A stretch of 57,231 nt of DNA, from NCBI GenBank assembly GCA_902783155.1, contig CACZPR010000082.1, positions 1 to 57,231 on the forward strand. The letters are read 5' to 3'. A program made the position numbers and the translations under genes. How positions within the stretch are numbered: position 1 is the stretch's first letter; each line of letters opens with the position of its first letter. This stretch comes from an uncultured Spirochaetaceae bacterium. GTDB taxonomy: Bacteria; Spirochaetota; Spirochaetia; Treponematales; Treponemataceae. The notes under the pieces were generated by a model, which did not search any database, had not been told where the DNA came from, and saw only the letters and a program-made list of their open reading frames with translations. Positions 28,561 to 36,211 of the stretch are shown piece after piece.

Positions 28561-29581
28561 GGCATTGTACAGTCTGTCACTGGCGGCCAGAAGAATGGGG
28601 CTGGCATCCAAAATGCGGACAGGAGTTCTTTCAAGGGAATTCAAATTGCAGACAGAAACCATGATATTTAAAATCAAGGACAATCTCTCCATAGATTACT
28701 GCAGGCAGATTGAAGGCAAAGAAATAGACCTTGGCATATTGAAGAACCTGACCGAAAAATATCTTGCGACCGGCGAGGACCATTTTGACAGACGCTACAT
28801 CCTGCTTCTTTGCTGGAACATAAACAAATTAAAAATCCCCGGTAAAAAAAGAGAAAAAAATCCCCAGACCTTCTTTGAATACGAACCTACCCCATTCGAT
28901 TTTTTTCCGTCCACAAAAAAAATATTCACGCTCCTAAAAAAACACAGTGAATGTAAAGAAAAAATTTCCGCCGCACTTATGATGGTATATCTAAACAACT
29001 ACCGGAACGCATCGCCATATTTTATTTCGCTTTTGAAGCAATACCTAAAATCGATTAAATTTTCAAAAAACCTTGGACTTTTTTTTAATGTGAACAGGGC
29101 AGGAAATTATGGAAAATGGAGATGCAATCTACCGGATGGCAAATCATTTTTAAGAAGACTGGAATTTTTTAAAATCCGCTCGTCATATACAAATACAAAA
29201 TACTTTCAGGACGCTTGGTATTTTTGGATGACAAAAAAAGCAAAGCTTTCAAAAAAAACAATACTGACCGATTTGCCATGCAGATTTTTTTACACATGCA
29301 CTGACGCAGAAAAAGTTTTGATTCTATCAAAAACCATAATCCAAAATAAAAAATCGGGAGCAAATATTGGCGACATCCATCAGGACTATTTGAGAGACCT
29401 GTTTCCAATAAACCCAAATATTCCAGCGCAATGGATTTTTGAGTGCGACATAAAAAAAATGAACCAACTTGCAGAGGCGAGCAATATTTTTCAAAAAACA
29501 TTTTCCGAAAATCCAGATTTAATGGAATGTAAATGTTCCAGCGGAAAAATAGAAGTCTTTCTGCATAAGGGGGAAAAATGA
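28547..29581 (+). CDS. Unrecognised protein following the ZorAB-like pair
   Basis: 344 residues, basic, soluble. Recognisable features are aromatic/basic helices such as HFDRRYILLLCWNINKL and KYFQDAWYFWMTKKA and a C-terminal beta segment (LMECKCSSGKIEVFLH). The spacing of aromatic and basic residues recalls the EH-signature domain found in ZorC, which follows ZorB in Zorya loci, but I cannot confirm this by eye. The ATG at 28547 is chosen for the GGAGG 8 nt upstream; it overlaps the ZorB-like gene by 14 nt. Its stop overlaps the next ATG. Confidence 0.45.
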   Translation: MKAHEALYSLSLAARRMGLASKMRTGVLSREFKLQTETMIFKIKDNLSIDYCRQIEGKEIDLGILKNLTEKYLATGEDHFDRRYILLLCWNINKLKIPGKKREKNPQTFFEYEPTPFDFFPSTKKIFTLLKKHSECKEKISAALMMVYLNNYRNASPYFISLLKQYLKSIKFSKNLGLFFNVNRAGNYGKWRCNLPDGKSFLRRLEFFKIRSSYTNTKYFQDAWYFWMTKKAKLSKKTILTDLPCRFFYTCTDAEKVLILSKTIIQNKKSGANIGDIHQDYLRDLFPINPNIPAQWIFECDIKKMNQLAEASNIFQKTFSENPDLMECKCSSGKIEVFLHKGEK

Positions 29582-30198
29582 ATTACAAGCAATATATCTA
29601 CAGGCAGTTTTCCGTCCAGAAAGATGACATCCTGTTTTCGCTCAAAGTTAACGACTACAAAAACACTCGCCCGGAACAGTTCAACATTTTTTCGCTTATG
29701 ATAAACTTTGGCTACATTCCAATTGATTCCGGCGAACTGTTTTTCACCGACAGACAAATTGTGGACTTCTGGAACTACGGAAAAAGCTCGGTCCTGAAAA
29801 ATATAGAGCTTAACCAGTATTACGAAAACTTTGGTATTGCGCCCACATTCACAACAAAGATTCCAACACTCAAAACATCCGGCGCATTCTTCTCCGAGCA
29901 ATACAATATAAGGGTGACATGGATAAACGACACATCCATTGGAAAAATTGCGTCATCGCCACAGAGCTACAGGAGGGACGGACTTGAGCTGTTCGGAATC
30001 GACGATGAAATAAAGGGGTCCCTTTTGCCGGAATATTTTCATCTATATGAAATTGTTGACGAGGCAAACACAAAGTGGCCAAATATGACAAAGACAGAAA
30101 AATACAACTTTCTTGTCGAGCTTAACTTAATCAGCGGAAAAACAAAATTCTGTTTACCAAAAGAGCTGTCCTCAACATTGGCAGATTTGCAGGCATAG
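29578..30198 (+). CDS. Unrecognised cytoplasmic protein
   Basis: 206 residues, no signal or membrane segment. It starts within the previous stop codon (ATGA), so it is translationally coupled. Segments IYRQFSVQKDDILFSLKVNDYK and IFSLMINFGYIPIDSGELFFTD suggest a mixed alpha/beta fold. No motif identifies it. Its position between the ZorC-position gene and the coiled-coil membrane protein suggests a subunit of the same complex. Confidence 0.5.
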   Translation: MNYKQYIYRQFSVQKDDILFSLKVNDYKNTRPEQFNIFSLMINFGYIPIDSGELFFTDRQIVDFWNYGKSSVLKNIELNQYYENFGIAPTFTTKIPTLKTSGAFFSEQYNIRVTWINDTSIGKIASSPQSYRRDGLELFGIDDEIKGSLLPEYFHLYEIVDEANTKWPNMTKTEKYNFLVELNLISGKTKFCLPKELSSTLADLQA

Positions 30199-30213
30199 AA
30201 ACTGGAGAAAAAA

Positions 30214-30936
30214 ATGAGCGAAGAAACATCAGAACCAACACTTGTCGCATCCTACAGGATTCCGGAAAAGAAAAAAAGAGGCGGAAGAAGAATCTGCTTC
30301 TGGCTCGCGTTTTTGTTTTTAATTTCCACAATCGCCCTAAGCGCAATGGCCATCTGGAACTATGTGAGTTGGAAAAAAATCCAGGCGGAAAAAAATCAAC
30401 TTGAAAAAGAAAATGCGGAACTGCAAGAAAAAAACAGAGAACTTGAGGACAATGCAAAAAGAATAAGCACCGACAGCATCCAGCTCCAGAATGACAGCAC
30501 ACAGCTGAAGACCGAAATCAAAAAGGTCCAAAGCGACAGGGACAAATTGCAGGAGGAAAATGAAAAACTGAAAAATGATTACGAAAAACTTTTGAACAGC
30601 GAAGTCCACGTGAAAATAGCAGGCCTGTATAATTATAAAAACTTTTCGACCAATCTTGATTCTTCGGAAATTACATACCTTTATATAGACTACAAAGTAT
30701 TCCTGGCATCAAGTTTTTATGAACATGAAAACCTGTTCATAAAAATTTTGGAGCCAGACGGAACCCTTATGACCGGTGAATCAAGCCCGGACGGTTACAC
30801 GATGGAGGTCAGCCCCTATTCATCTCAATCAGGATGGGGAAGTCATACCCCAGGCGCGTACCATCCGGGTGAGTACAAAATCGAGTTCTGGTACAACGGA
30901 ATATGTGTCGGCAAAAAAACAGTGCAGATATTTTAG
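30214..30936 (+). CDS. Membrane-anchored coiled-coil protein with C-terminal beta domain
   Basis: 240 residues. A basic cytoplasmic N-terminus (EKKKRGGRR) and one transmembrane helix (about 29-50) are followed by a long coiled coil (about 55-128, rich in E, K, N and Q) and a beta-sandwich-like domain of about 105 residues (LYIDYKVFLA, LFIKILEPDGTLMTG, GAYHPGEYKIEFWYNGICVGKKTVQIF). The beta domain would lie in the periplasm. The C-terminal sequence resembles domains that describe ligand binding in zinc-ribbon/beta-sandwich proteins of gut bacteria, without a sure name. It is the last gene of the operon. Confidence 0.6.
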   Translation: MSEETSEPTLVASYRIPEKKKRGGRRICFWLAFLFLISTIALSAMAIWNYVSWKKIQAEKNQLEKENAELQEKNRELEDNAKRISTDSIQLQNDSTQLKTEIKKVQSDRDKLQEENEKLKNDYEKLLNSEVHVKIAGLYNYKNFSTNLDSSEITYLYIDYKVFLASSFYEHENLFIKILEPDGTLMTGESSPDGYTMEVSPYSSQSGWGSHTPGAYHPGEYKIEFWYNGICVGKKTVQIF

Positions 30937-30980
30937 GGAAACACTGATTAATGCTTCGTGTATTAATCAGCGGTTCCTTA
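30936..30980. repeat. Palindromic element, copy 1
   Basis: CTGATTAAT (30944-30952), loop GCTTCGTGT, ATTAATCAG (30962-30970), flanked by GGAA and CGGTTCCTTAG. It sits between two convergent genes and overlaps their 3' ends, so it may also act as a transcription barrier, although no T tract follows. Confidence 0.8.
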
Positions 30981-30982
30981 GC

Positions 30983-33010
30983 TCACACCTTAAACTCATC
31001 AATCTTCTGCGAAATATCGTTCACGGCGTTGGTCATGTCAACCGCAAGAGCACTCAGATTTGCAGTAGTCCGCTTGGTCGCTTCAGTAGTCTCCACAATC
31101 ATGTTGAAGTTGCTGGACATGTTCGACGAAGACTCCTTCAGGCTGGAGATTGAATCCAGAATCTCCCTTGTCCCCATCTCAATCTCCCGGCTGGATGACT
31201 GGACATTGCTGGTCGTGCTGTTCATCTCCGAAAGCGCCTCAAGAATCTGCTTGGAACCCTCGTTCTGTTCCTCCATCGCGCTCTTTATGTTTTCGACAAT
31301 CTGTGAAGTGTTCTTTGTCTTCTCCGACACACGTTCAAAAGAAACCTTGCTCGCGTTCGCACTTTCCACAACCTTGGTGATGTTGGCCGCGACCGTCTTA
31401 AGATTTTCGCCAATGCTCTTTGACTGTGTTGCACTTGTGTCCGCCAGTTTTCTGATTTCCTCGGCAACCACCGCAAACCCCTTTCCCGCCTCGCCCGCAT
31501 GTGCAGACTCAATCATGGCGTTCATGGAAAGAAGATTGGTCTGGGACGATATGTCCGAAATCACCCTGTTTGTTTCCTGAAGAGACTTGCTCTGCGCCAA
31601 CACAGTCTCCAGAAGCTCGTTCACCACCTGGTTTTTCTTGATTCCATCCAAAGTGGCCTCGTTCAGGGCCTCGAACTCGGAGAACATCTTGTCCACCGCG
31701 ACCGAAACCGACTTGATGTTTCCAATCATCTCCTCAATGCTGGACCCGGCCTGGGTAATGGAAGCTGCCTGGGATTCAATCATCGAGTTCAATCCCTTTA
31801 TGCTCCCGGAAATCTCCGTGACAGAAGAACTTGTGCGCACCACACACCTGTCCTCGCTCTCCAGAGTCTTGGTTGCATCCTCAATCTCCTCCATGATTTT
31901 CCCAATCTGCACCTTGGTCTCGTCAAGTCCGCTCTTCACATTTCCAAACGTCTCCCGCAGATTCAGATTCGCCCGTCCGATATCCTTCACCGTCGAGTGA
32001 ACCGTGTCCACAAATGTATTGACCGACTCCTTCACATGGGAAATCTCGTTGTTGTGGTGGATTGTAAGACGCTTGGTCAAATCCTTGTCCCCCGTGTTCA
32101 GATTGTCAATGTTCTTTTTGATTGAATCAAACTTTCCAATCATAATCTTGATTATAATCAGAATGCAGACCACCAGAAGTACCGCAACCACAAGCCCCCC
32201 GATAATCGAAGTCCGCCTAAGGTTCCCGGTAATCTCCCCAAGCTCCTCGTTCGTAATCGCAGCAACCACCGTCCAAGTCTTGTTCGCAAGTGTGCAGACC
32301 TTTTCCATCACCCTGTATTCGCCCAGATTCTCGTAGCCAAGAATGTCCTCGCCCGCGCGAAGCTCTCCCTTGTCATCGTAAATGGAAATCTTTCCGGTCC
32401 TATAGAAAGTCCTTGCAAGAGTGTTTATAGGCTCCAGCTCCAGAAATCCGACCATACCGCCACGCACAAGCGCACCGTTGGCAGCATCCGTAAAATTGGA
32501 CTTGACAAAAAGCGGCATGTTGAATCCACCGGCATTGGACTGACGCGGTGACTCCAGCCACACGTCAACATCTGAGCCTGTGTGCATCTTCCAGTATTCC
32601 TTCGCAAGAATACCGACCTCGGAAATGCCGCCCTTGGTATTGTAAGTCTCTGGTCCACCGTCCTTTGCACCGGTAGCGTCATCCCAGAACACCATCACAT
32701 ATTCAAAGCCCTCTGGCTTGTTCTTCGTCTTTATAGTCTGTTTGATAGTCTCACGGTCCGTAGTCGCATCAACAACCGAATTCTGGAAAACCCTCAGAAG
32801 CTCCACATGATTTCTGAACCAGGACTCAGCGTTCTGCACCGACTGCTCCAGAATATTCTCGATTGACTCCGTGTATATGGTTTCGACAGGCTTTTTTGTC
32901 AGCGAAGTCGTTACCAAAAGGAACAGAGCCATAAAAACAACAATCTCCAGAAAAGCCATGATACCGTATTTTGTAAGAAGCGTCTCATTATGTTTTTTAG
33001 TTTTTTCCAT
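30983..33010 (-). CDS. Methyl-accepting chemotaxis protein
   Basis: 675 residues. Transmembrane helix one is at about 16-37, then a periplasmic Cache-type sensor (YVMVFWDDATGAKDG, EYWKMHTGSDVDVWLESP), helix two at about 268-291, HAMP, and a cytoplasmic signalling domain. Its tip is canonical (DISSQTNLLSMNAMIESAHA, then GEAGKGFAVVAEEIRKLA), and binds CheA/CheW. The Cache domain usually senses small organic molecules such as amino acids; the ligand is unknown. No pentapeptide for CheR docking is seen at the C-terminus. It is monocistronic with its own promoter. Confidence 0.96.
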   Translation of the reverse strand: MEKTKKHNETLLTKYGIMAFLEIVVFMALFLLVTTSLTKKPVETIYTESIENILEQSVQNAESWFRNHVELLRVFQNSVVDATTDRETIKQTIKTKNKPEGFEYVMVFWDDATGAKDGGPETYNTKGGISEVGILAKEYWKMHTGSDVDVWLESPRQSNAGGFNMPLFVKSNFTDAANGALVRGGMVGFLELEPINTLARTFYRTGKISIYDDKGELRAGEDILGYENLGEYRVMEKVCTLANKTWTVVAAITNEELGEITGNLRRTSIIGGLVVAVLLVVCILIIIKIMIGKFDSIKKNIDNLNTGDKDLTKRLTIHHNNEISHVKESVNTFVDTVHSTVKDIGRANLNLRETFGNVKSGLDETKVQIGKIMEEIEDATKTLESEDRCVVRTSSSVTEISGSIKGLNSMIESQAASITQAGSSIEEMIGNIKSVSVAVDKMFSEFEALNEATLDGIKKNQVVNELLETVLAQSKSLQETNRVISDISSQTNLLSMNAMIESAHAGEAGKGFAVVAEEIRKLADTSATQSKSIGENLKTVAANITKVVESANASKVSFERVSEKTKNTSQIVENIKSAMEEQNEGSKQILEALSEMNSTTSNVQSSSREIEMGTREILDSISSLKESSSNMSSNFNMIVETTEATKRTTANLSALAVDMTNAVNDISQKIDEFKV

Positions 33011-33028
33011 ATTTTGTCTCCTATAAAA

Positions 33029-33057
33029 ATTATAGCACAGTTATTAAAATTCATCAA
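33029..33057 (-). promoter_or_regulatory. Promoter of the chemoreceptor gene
   Basis: Minus strand: TTGATG (33057-33052), 17 bp, then TATAAT (33034-33029) with an upstream TG (extended -10). GGAG lies 8 nt before the ATG. This is a sigma-70-type promoter, not sigma-28. Confidence 0.65.
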
Positions 33058-33164
33058 AAAATTTACACAAAGCAAATGTTTGTATTGTCTTAAATTTTCA
33101 CAAGAAAAAGCCGTCCAAATAAAACAATTTTTTATACCACGCCACCGCACCAACCATGTTATAT

Positions 33165-33170
33165 TATAAT
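33165..33170 (+). promoter_or_regulatory. -10 box upstream of trxA
   Basis: A consensus TATAAT 46 nt before the trxA ATG. The -35 region is GC-rich and poor, so this may need an activator. Confidence 0.4.
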
Positions 33171-33216
33171 ATAGAAGAGTTTAACTCAAAAAACAAAAGC
33201 GGGAGGCGAAAATACT

Positions 33217-33531
33217 ATGGCGGAAACCACTTTGAACAACGACAATTTTGATTCTGAGGTCTTAAAATCAGAAAAACCGGTCCTCGTTGACTTCTGGGCA
33301 AGCTGGTGCGGTCCCTGCATGATGATGGGGCCTGTTGTCGAAGAGCTTGCAAACGATTTGGACGGACAGATAAAGGTCGGGAAGCTCAATGTTGATGACA
33401 ACCCGGAGCTTGCACAGAAATACGGAATCATGAGCATACCGTGCTTCATACTTTTCAAAAACGGGGAGCCAGCCGCAACATCGGTCGGTGGAAGAAGCAA
33501 GGACGACCTAAGGTCATTCGCGCTGCAATAA
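33217..33531 (+). CDS. trxA: Thioredoxin
   Basis: 104 residues, standard length. Active site WCGPC with C31 and C34 and the cis-proline segment SIPCFILF. It reduces protein disulfides and can supply electrons to the Cys-type glutathione peroxidase encoded 1.6 kb away. A GGGAGG lies before the ATG. trxB follows after 15 nt, making a complete NADPH-to-thioredoxin unit. Confidence 0.97.
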   Translation: MAETTLNNDNFDSEVLKSEKPVLVDFWASWCGPCMMMGPVVEELANDLDGQIKVGKLNVDDNPELAQKYGIMSIPCFILFKNGEPAATSVGGRSKDDLRSFALQ

Positions 33532-33546
33532 TCCGGAGCGTATAAT

Positions 33547-34404
33547 ATGGTAGACATTGCAATCATTGGAACAGGGGTCGCAGGACTTTCGGCAGCAACA
33601 ACTGCGGTCGCAAGAAACAAGAGCATACTCCTCTTTGGCGACAAAATCCTTGGCGGAAAACTCAACTCCACACATGACATCAAGAACTTTCTGGGATTCT
33701 TCGGGAAAGACGGAAGCCAAATCCAGAAGGAACTATCCGAGCACATGTCCAAACTTGGAATCAGCGTGACGGAGAAAAAAATCACCAATGTCTACCAGAT
33801 GGGCGACCACTTTACGCTTCTGTCCGGCCAGGAAATGTTCGAGTCAAAATCCGTAATACTTGCGGGCGGAATCTCATTCGGAAAACCCCTTGACGGCGAG
33901 ACCGATTTTCTTGGACGCGGTGTAAGCTACTGTGCGACCTGCGACGGAATGTTGTTCAAGGGAAAAAATGTTGCCGTAATCTCCTACTCCAAGAACGAAG
34001 AAAAGGAAGCAAATTTCCTCAGCGAAATCTGCGGCGAAGTCTACTATTTTCCCCAGTACAAGGAAAGCGTTTCCGTTTCAGAAAAATGCAAGGTCCTTGA
34101 CGGAAAAAAATTTAAAATCAGCGGTGGAATGAAGGCCGAAAAACTTTCCTACGACGGTGGCGAGCTTGAGGTTTCCTGCGTATTCATCCTAAGGGAAAAC
34201 ATACCGCCCGCGCAGCTGATTTCGGGCATAGAGATGGACGGAAACCACATAAAGGTTGACCGCAGGATGCGCACGAACATCCCCGGTTTTTTTGCAGCAG
34301 GAGACATTACGGGAACCCCATATCAGTATGCAAAATCAGCGGGCGAAGGAAATGTGGCGGCCCTTTCGGCGGCGGACTTTCTTTCGGTGGACCCTAAAAA
34401 ATAG
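33547..34404 (+). CDS. trxB: Thioredoxin reductase
   Basis: 285 residues, slightly shorter than the usual 310. FAD-binding GTGVAGLSAA is at the N-terminus, the redox-active CATC is C129-C132, and the C-terminal FAD motif is GFFAAGDITGTPYQ. The second nucleotide-binding region lacks the usual GGGxSA motif (VAVISYSKNEEKEANFLSE instead). Together with the short length, this hints at an electron donor other than NADPH, such as ferredoxin-type reductases use. Its 3' end overlaps the convergent SAP-domain gene by 11 nt. Confidence 0.92.
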   Translation: MVDIAIIGTGVAGLSAATTAVARNKSILLFGDKILGGKLNSTHDIKNFLGFFGKDGSQIQKELSEHMSKLGISVTEKKITNVYQMGDHFTLLSGQEMFESKSVILAGGISFGKPLDGETDFLGRGVSYCATCDGMLFKGKNVAVISYSKNEEKEANFLSEICGEVYYFPQYKESVSVSEKCKVLDGKKFKISGGMKAEKLSYDGGELEVSCVFILRENIPPAQLISGIEMDGNHIKVDRRMRTNIPGFFAAGDITGTPYQYAKSAGEGNVAALSAADFLSVDPKK

Positions 34405-34999
34405 AGTCCCGGTATTTTTCAAGAAGCTCCCTTGAATACACTTTCTCCATGTCTGACTCCCTGACTATTTTCCACAGGGCAGCGGCAGCCTTGAGACGTT
34501 CGCCAAAAACTTTTGTCGCATCATCCGCGCAGAAGTCCTTCACAAATCTGTTCCACTGGAGCGCGGATCTGTCATATTTTGCGTAGACCTTTTTTCCGTA
34601 ATAGACATCCAGCAGGTCGCCAAGCGTAAATGATTCGTCCCCGTTTTCCTTTACGGCCTTGACGGTCGCAACCATGTCCACGTTAAATTTGAAATGAGCT
34701 TCGCCGGTCTGTTCAGAAAAAAATTCCCTGAACCTGTTTCCGAATGTGAATCCGCACTCAATAATCCCCAGCTCCGGGCAAAGTTTTTCTGTGGCGCATC
34801 CCTTTTTGCGGGCAGGCTTTTTTTCCGGCAGAATATTTTCCCCTGAGAAGTATGCCCTGACGACCTCGTTCAGCTCGATTTTGCTCCCGACACATTTAAG
34901 CCCATGTGCCCGGCAGATTTTAATAAGCTCGTCCCTGTACCAGTAGTATTTGCTGAACTCCTCAAAACTCTTGATGCTGTCAAAATCAGGCCTTTCCAT
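34394..34999 (-). CDS. SAP-domain protein
   Basis: 201 residues. The N-terminal SAP motif (FSKYYWYRDELIKICRAHG, KCVGSKIELNEVVRAYFSG) is a helix-turn-helix expected to bind DNA or RNA. A basic KKPARKKG linker follows, and the C-terminal part begins FGNRFREFFSEQTGEAHFKFN and continues with TLGDLLDVYYGKK and LQWNRFVKDFCAD, an arrangement common in an uncharacterised family of bacterial SAP proteins. It is co-directional with the gpx gene upstream, but a terminator separates them. Function unknown. Confidence 0.75.
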   Translation of the reverse strand: MERPDFDSIKSFEEFSKYYWYRDELIKICRAHGLKCVGSKIELNEVVRAYFSGENILPEKKPARKKGCATEKLCPELGIIECGFTFGNRFREFFSEQTGEAHFKFNVDMVATVKAVKENGDESFTLGDLLDVYYGKKVYAKYDRSALQWNRFVKDFCADDATKVFGERLKAAAALWKIVRESDMEKVYSRELLEKYRDSIF

Positions 35000-35023
35000 T
35001 TTTTATGCGCTCCTTCCACCGAA

Positions 35024-35057
35024 CAAAACAAAAGAACCGCTGGCAAGCAACGGTTCC
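35024..35057 (-). terminator. Terminator of the glutathione peroxidase gene
   Basis: Minus strand: GAACCG, an 11-nt loop, CGGTTC, then TTTTGTTTTG. It lies between gpx and the SAP-domain gene. Confidence 0.8.
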
Positions 35058-35113
35058 CAAAACAAAAGTCCCTTCTATTCTATTGTACGTTTCCGGATTA
35101 TTCAAGCAATCTG

Positions 35114-35605
35114 TCAAACAGATGATGCGCTTCCAATCTCTTTTGAAACATACCCGTCGATTTTTTCGGGGGTGTCCACCGGGGCGAACCTTAGTTTGAC
35201 CTTGCCCTCCCTGTCAACAAGAAATTTTGTGAAATTCCATTTGATGCTCGGCCCGATTTTTCCCTTTGCCTGTGCCTTCAAAAATCCATAAAGCGGGGAC
35301 TCGTTTTTGCCGTTCACATCAATCTTCGAGAACTGCGGAAAAGTAATCCCGAAGCGTCCGGTGCAGAAAGTGTGAATCTCCTCGTCGCTTCCCGGAGCCT
35401 GGTTCATAAACTGGTTGCACGGAAAATCCAGAATCTCAAATCCGCTGTCCTTATATTTTGTGTAAAGTTCCTGCAATCCCTTGTACTGCGGTGTAAAACC
35501 GCATCCTGTCGCTGTGTTCACAATCAACAGAACCTTGCCCCTGTAGTCCGAAAGCTGAACATCCTTTCCATCCCTGCCCTTCACCGTAAAATCATAAACC
35601 GTCAT
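35114..35605 (-). CDS. Glutathione peroxidase, cysteine (thioredoxin-dependent) type
   Basis: 163 residues. The peroxidatic site is NTATGCGFT with C35 (Cys, not selenocysteine), the FPCNQF block contains C63, and a resolving C81 is in IHTFCTGRFG. This is the set seen in thioredoxin-dependent enzymes. It reduces hydrogen and organic peroxides in the cytoplasm, presumably with the adjacent trxA/trxB products. A good GGAGG lies 7 nt before the ATG. It is divergent from an OhrR-like gene and is probably repressed by it. Confidence 0.95.
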   Translation of the reverse strand: MTVYDFTVKGRDGKDVQLSDYRGKVLLIVNTATGCGFTPQYKGLQELYTKYKDSGFEILDFPCNQFMNQAPGSDEEIHTFCTGRFGITFPQFSKIDVNGKNESPLYGFLKAQAKGKIGPSIKWNFTKFLVDREGKVKLRFAPVDTPEKIDGYVSKEIGSASSV

Positions 35606-35640
35606 TCCATGCCTCCTGTGATTTTATTTTGCAAAATTAG

Positions 35641-35652
35641 ATTGTGTACAAT
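35641..35652. promoter_or_regulatory. Probable OhrR operator
   Basis: ATTGT-GT-ACAAT, an inverted repeat with AT-rich flanks similar to OhrR sites (TACAATT/AATTGTA). It lies immediately downstream of the gpx -10 box, where bound repressor would block initiation. Confidence 0.6.
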
Positions 35653-35655
35653 TAA

Positions 35656-35684
35656 AATATACAAAATCTATTTGCATTTGTCAA
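35656..35684 (-). promoter_or_regulatory. Promoter of the glutathione peroxidase gene
   Basis: Minus strand: TTGACA (35684-35679), 17 bp, TATATT (35661-35656). A near-consensus promoter followed by the putative OhrR operator. Confidence 0.75.
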
Positions 35685-35700
35685 GAAAATTCTATATAAT
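35672..35700 (+). promoter_or_regulatory. Promoter of the OhrR-like gene, leaderless
   Basis: TTGCAT (35672-35677), 17 bp, TATAAT (35695-35700). The ATG at 35708 lies 7 nt after the -10 box and no Shine-Dalgarno fits. It overlaps the gpx -35 box, so the two promoters are face to face. Confidence 0.6.
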
Positions 35701-35707
35701 TTTTTCC

Positions 35708-36172
35708 ATGGACTCACTTGATTTGCCAAACGACTTTAATCCGCTGGCCCTGGACAACCAGCTCTGTTTCTCGCTATACGTCTGCTCAAAGGAAATCATC
35801 CGGAGATACCAGCCTCTTCTGGAACCGCTCGGACTCACCTACACCATGTACATCACCCTTCTTTCGCTGTGGGAAAAGGACCGCGTTACCGTGAAGGATT
35901 TGGGAAAGCGTCTTTTTCTTGATTCCGGCACCCTCACCCCGGTTCTGAAAAAAATGGAAAAGAATTCGTTGATTACACGAAGCCGCAGCTCGGAGGATGA
36001 AAGGACCGTACTGGTTTGCCTGACAGGTGAAGGTCGGGCCTTGAAAAAAAAGTGCGCCGACATTCCCAAAAAGATGGCATGCTCGAACATCCTTGACCTC
36101 CAGAAGGCCCCAAAACTGTTGTCACTCCTCCACAGCATGATGGACAAAATCTCGGAGGACGAGGAAAAATAG
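35708..36172 (+). CDS. ohrR: MarR-family organic-peroxide sensor, OhrR type
   Basis: 154 residues. The N-terminus LDNQLCFSLYVCSKEIIRRYQPLLEPLG and the block LFLDSGTLTPVLKKME closely follow Bacillus OhrR (LENQLCFLLYASSRE, LYLDSGTLTPML). C20 matches the reactive cysteine C15 of Bacillus OhrR, and C26 is additional. The winged helix lies at about 60-105. Oxidation of the cysteine should release DNA. The start at 35708 is fixed by family alignment; the long upstream in-frame extension overlaps gpx and is unlikely. It probably regulates gpx and itself. Confidence 0.9.
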   Translation: MDSLDLPNDFNPLALDNQLCFSLYVCSKEIIRRYQPLLEPLGLTYTMYITLLSLWEKDRVTVKDLGKRLFLDSGTLTPVLKKMEKNSLITRSRSSEDERTVLVCLTGEGRALKKKCADIPKKMACSNILDLQKAPKLLSLLHSMMDKISEDEEK

Positions 36173-36196
36173 ATGGTTCCTTAAACGACGGATTTT

Positions 36197-36205
36197 TGAT
36201 ACAAT
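36197..36205 (+). promoter_or_regulatory. Extended -10 of the sugar symporter gene, leaderless
   Basis: TG-A-TACAAT, with the hexamer at 36200-36205 ending 6 nt before the ATG at 36212. No Shine-Dalgarno is present. Confidence 0.5.
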
Positions 36206-36211
36206 CCCCAC

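Noticed and set aside
25926-29581. Canonical Zorya defence system
   Set aside because: No ZorD helicase or ZorE HNH gene; the pair sits in a much larger operon with tubulin-like and Hsp70 genes.
31499-32125. 208-codon plus-strand open frame inside the chemoreceptor
   Set aside because: Antisense to a clear MCP signalling domain; no motif or ribosome site.
35480-35520. Selenocysteine in the glutathione peroxidase
   Set aside because: The active-site codon is a normal cysteine codon and no in-frame TGA occurs.
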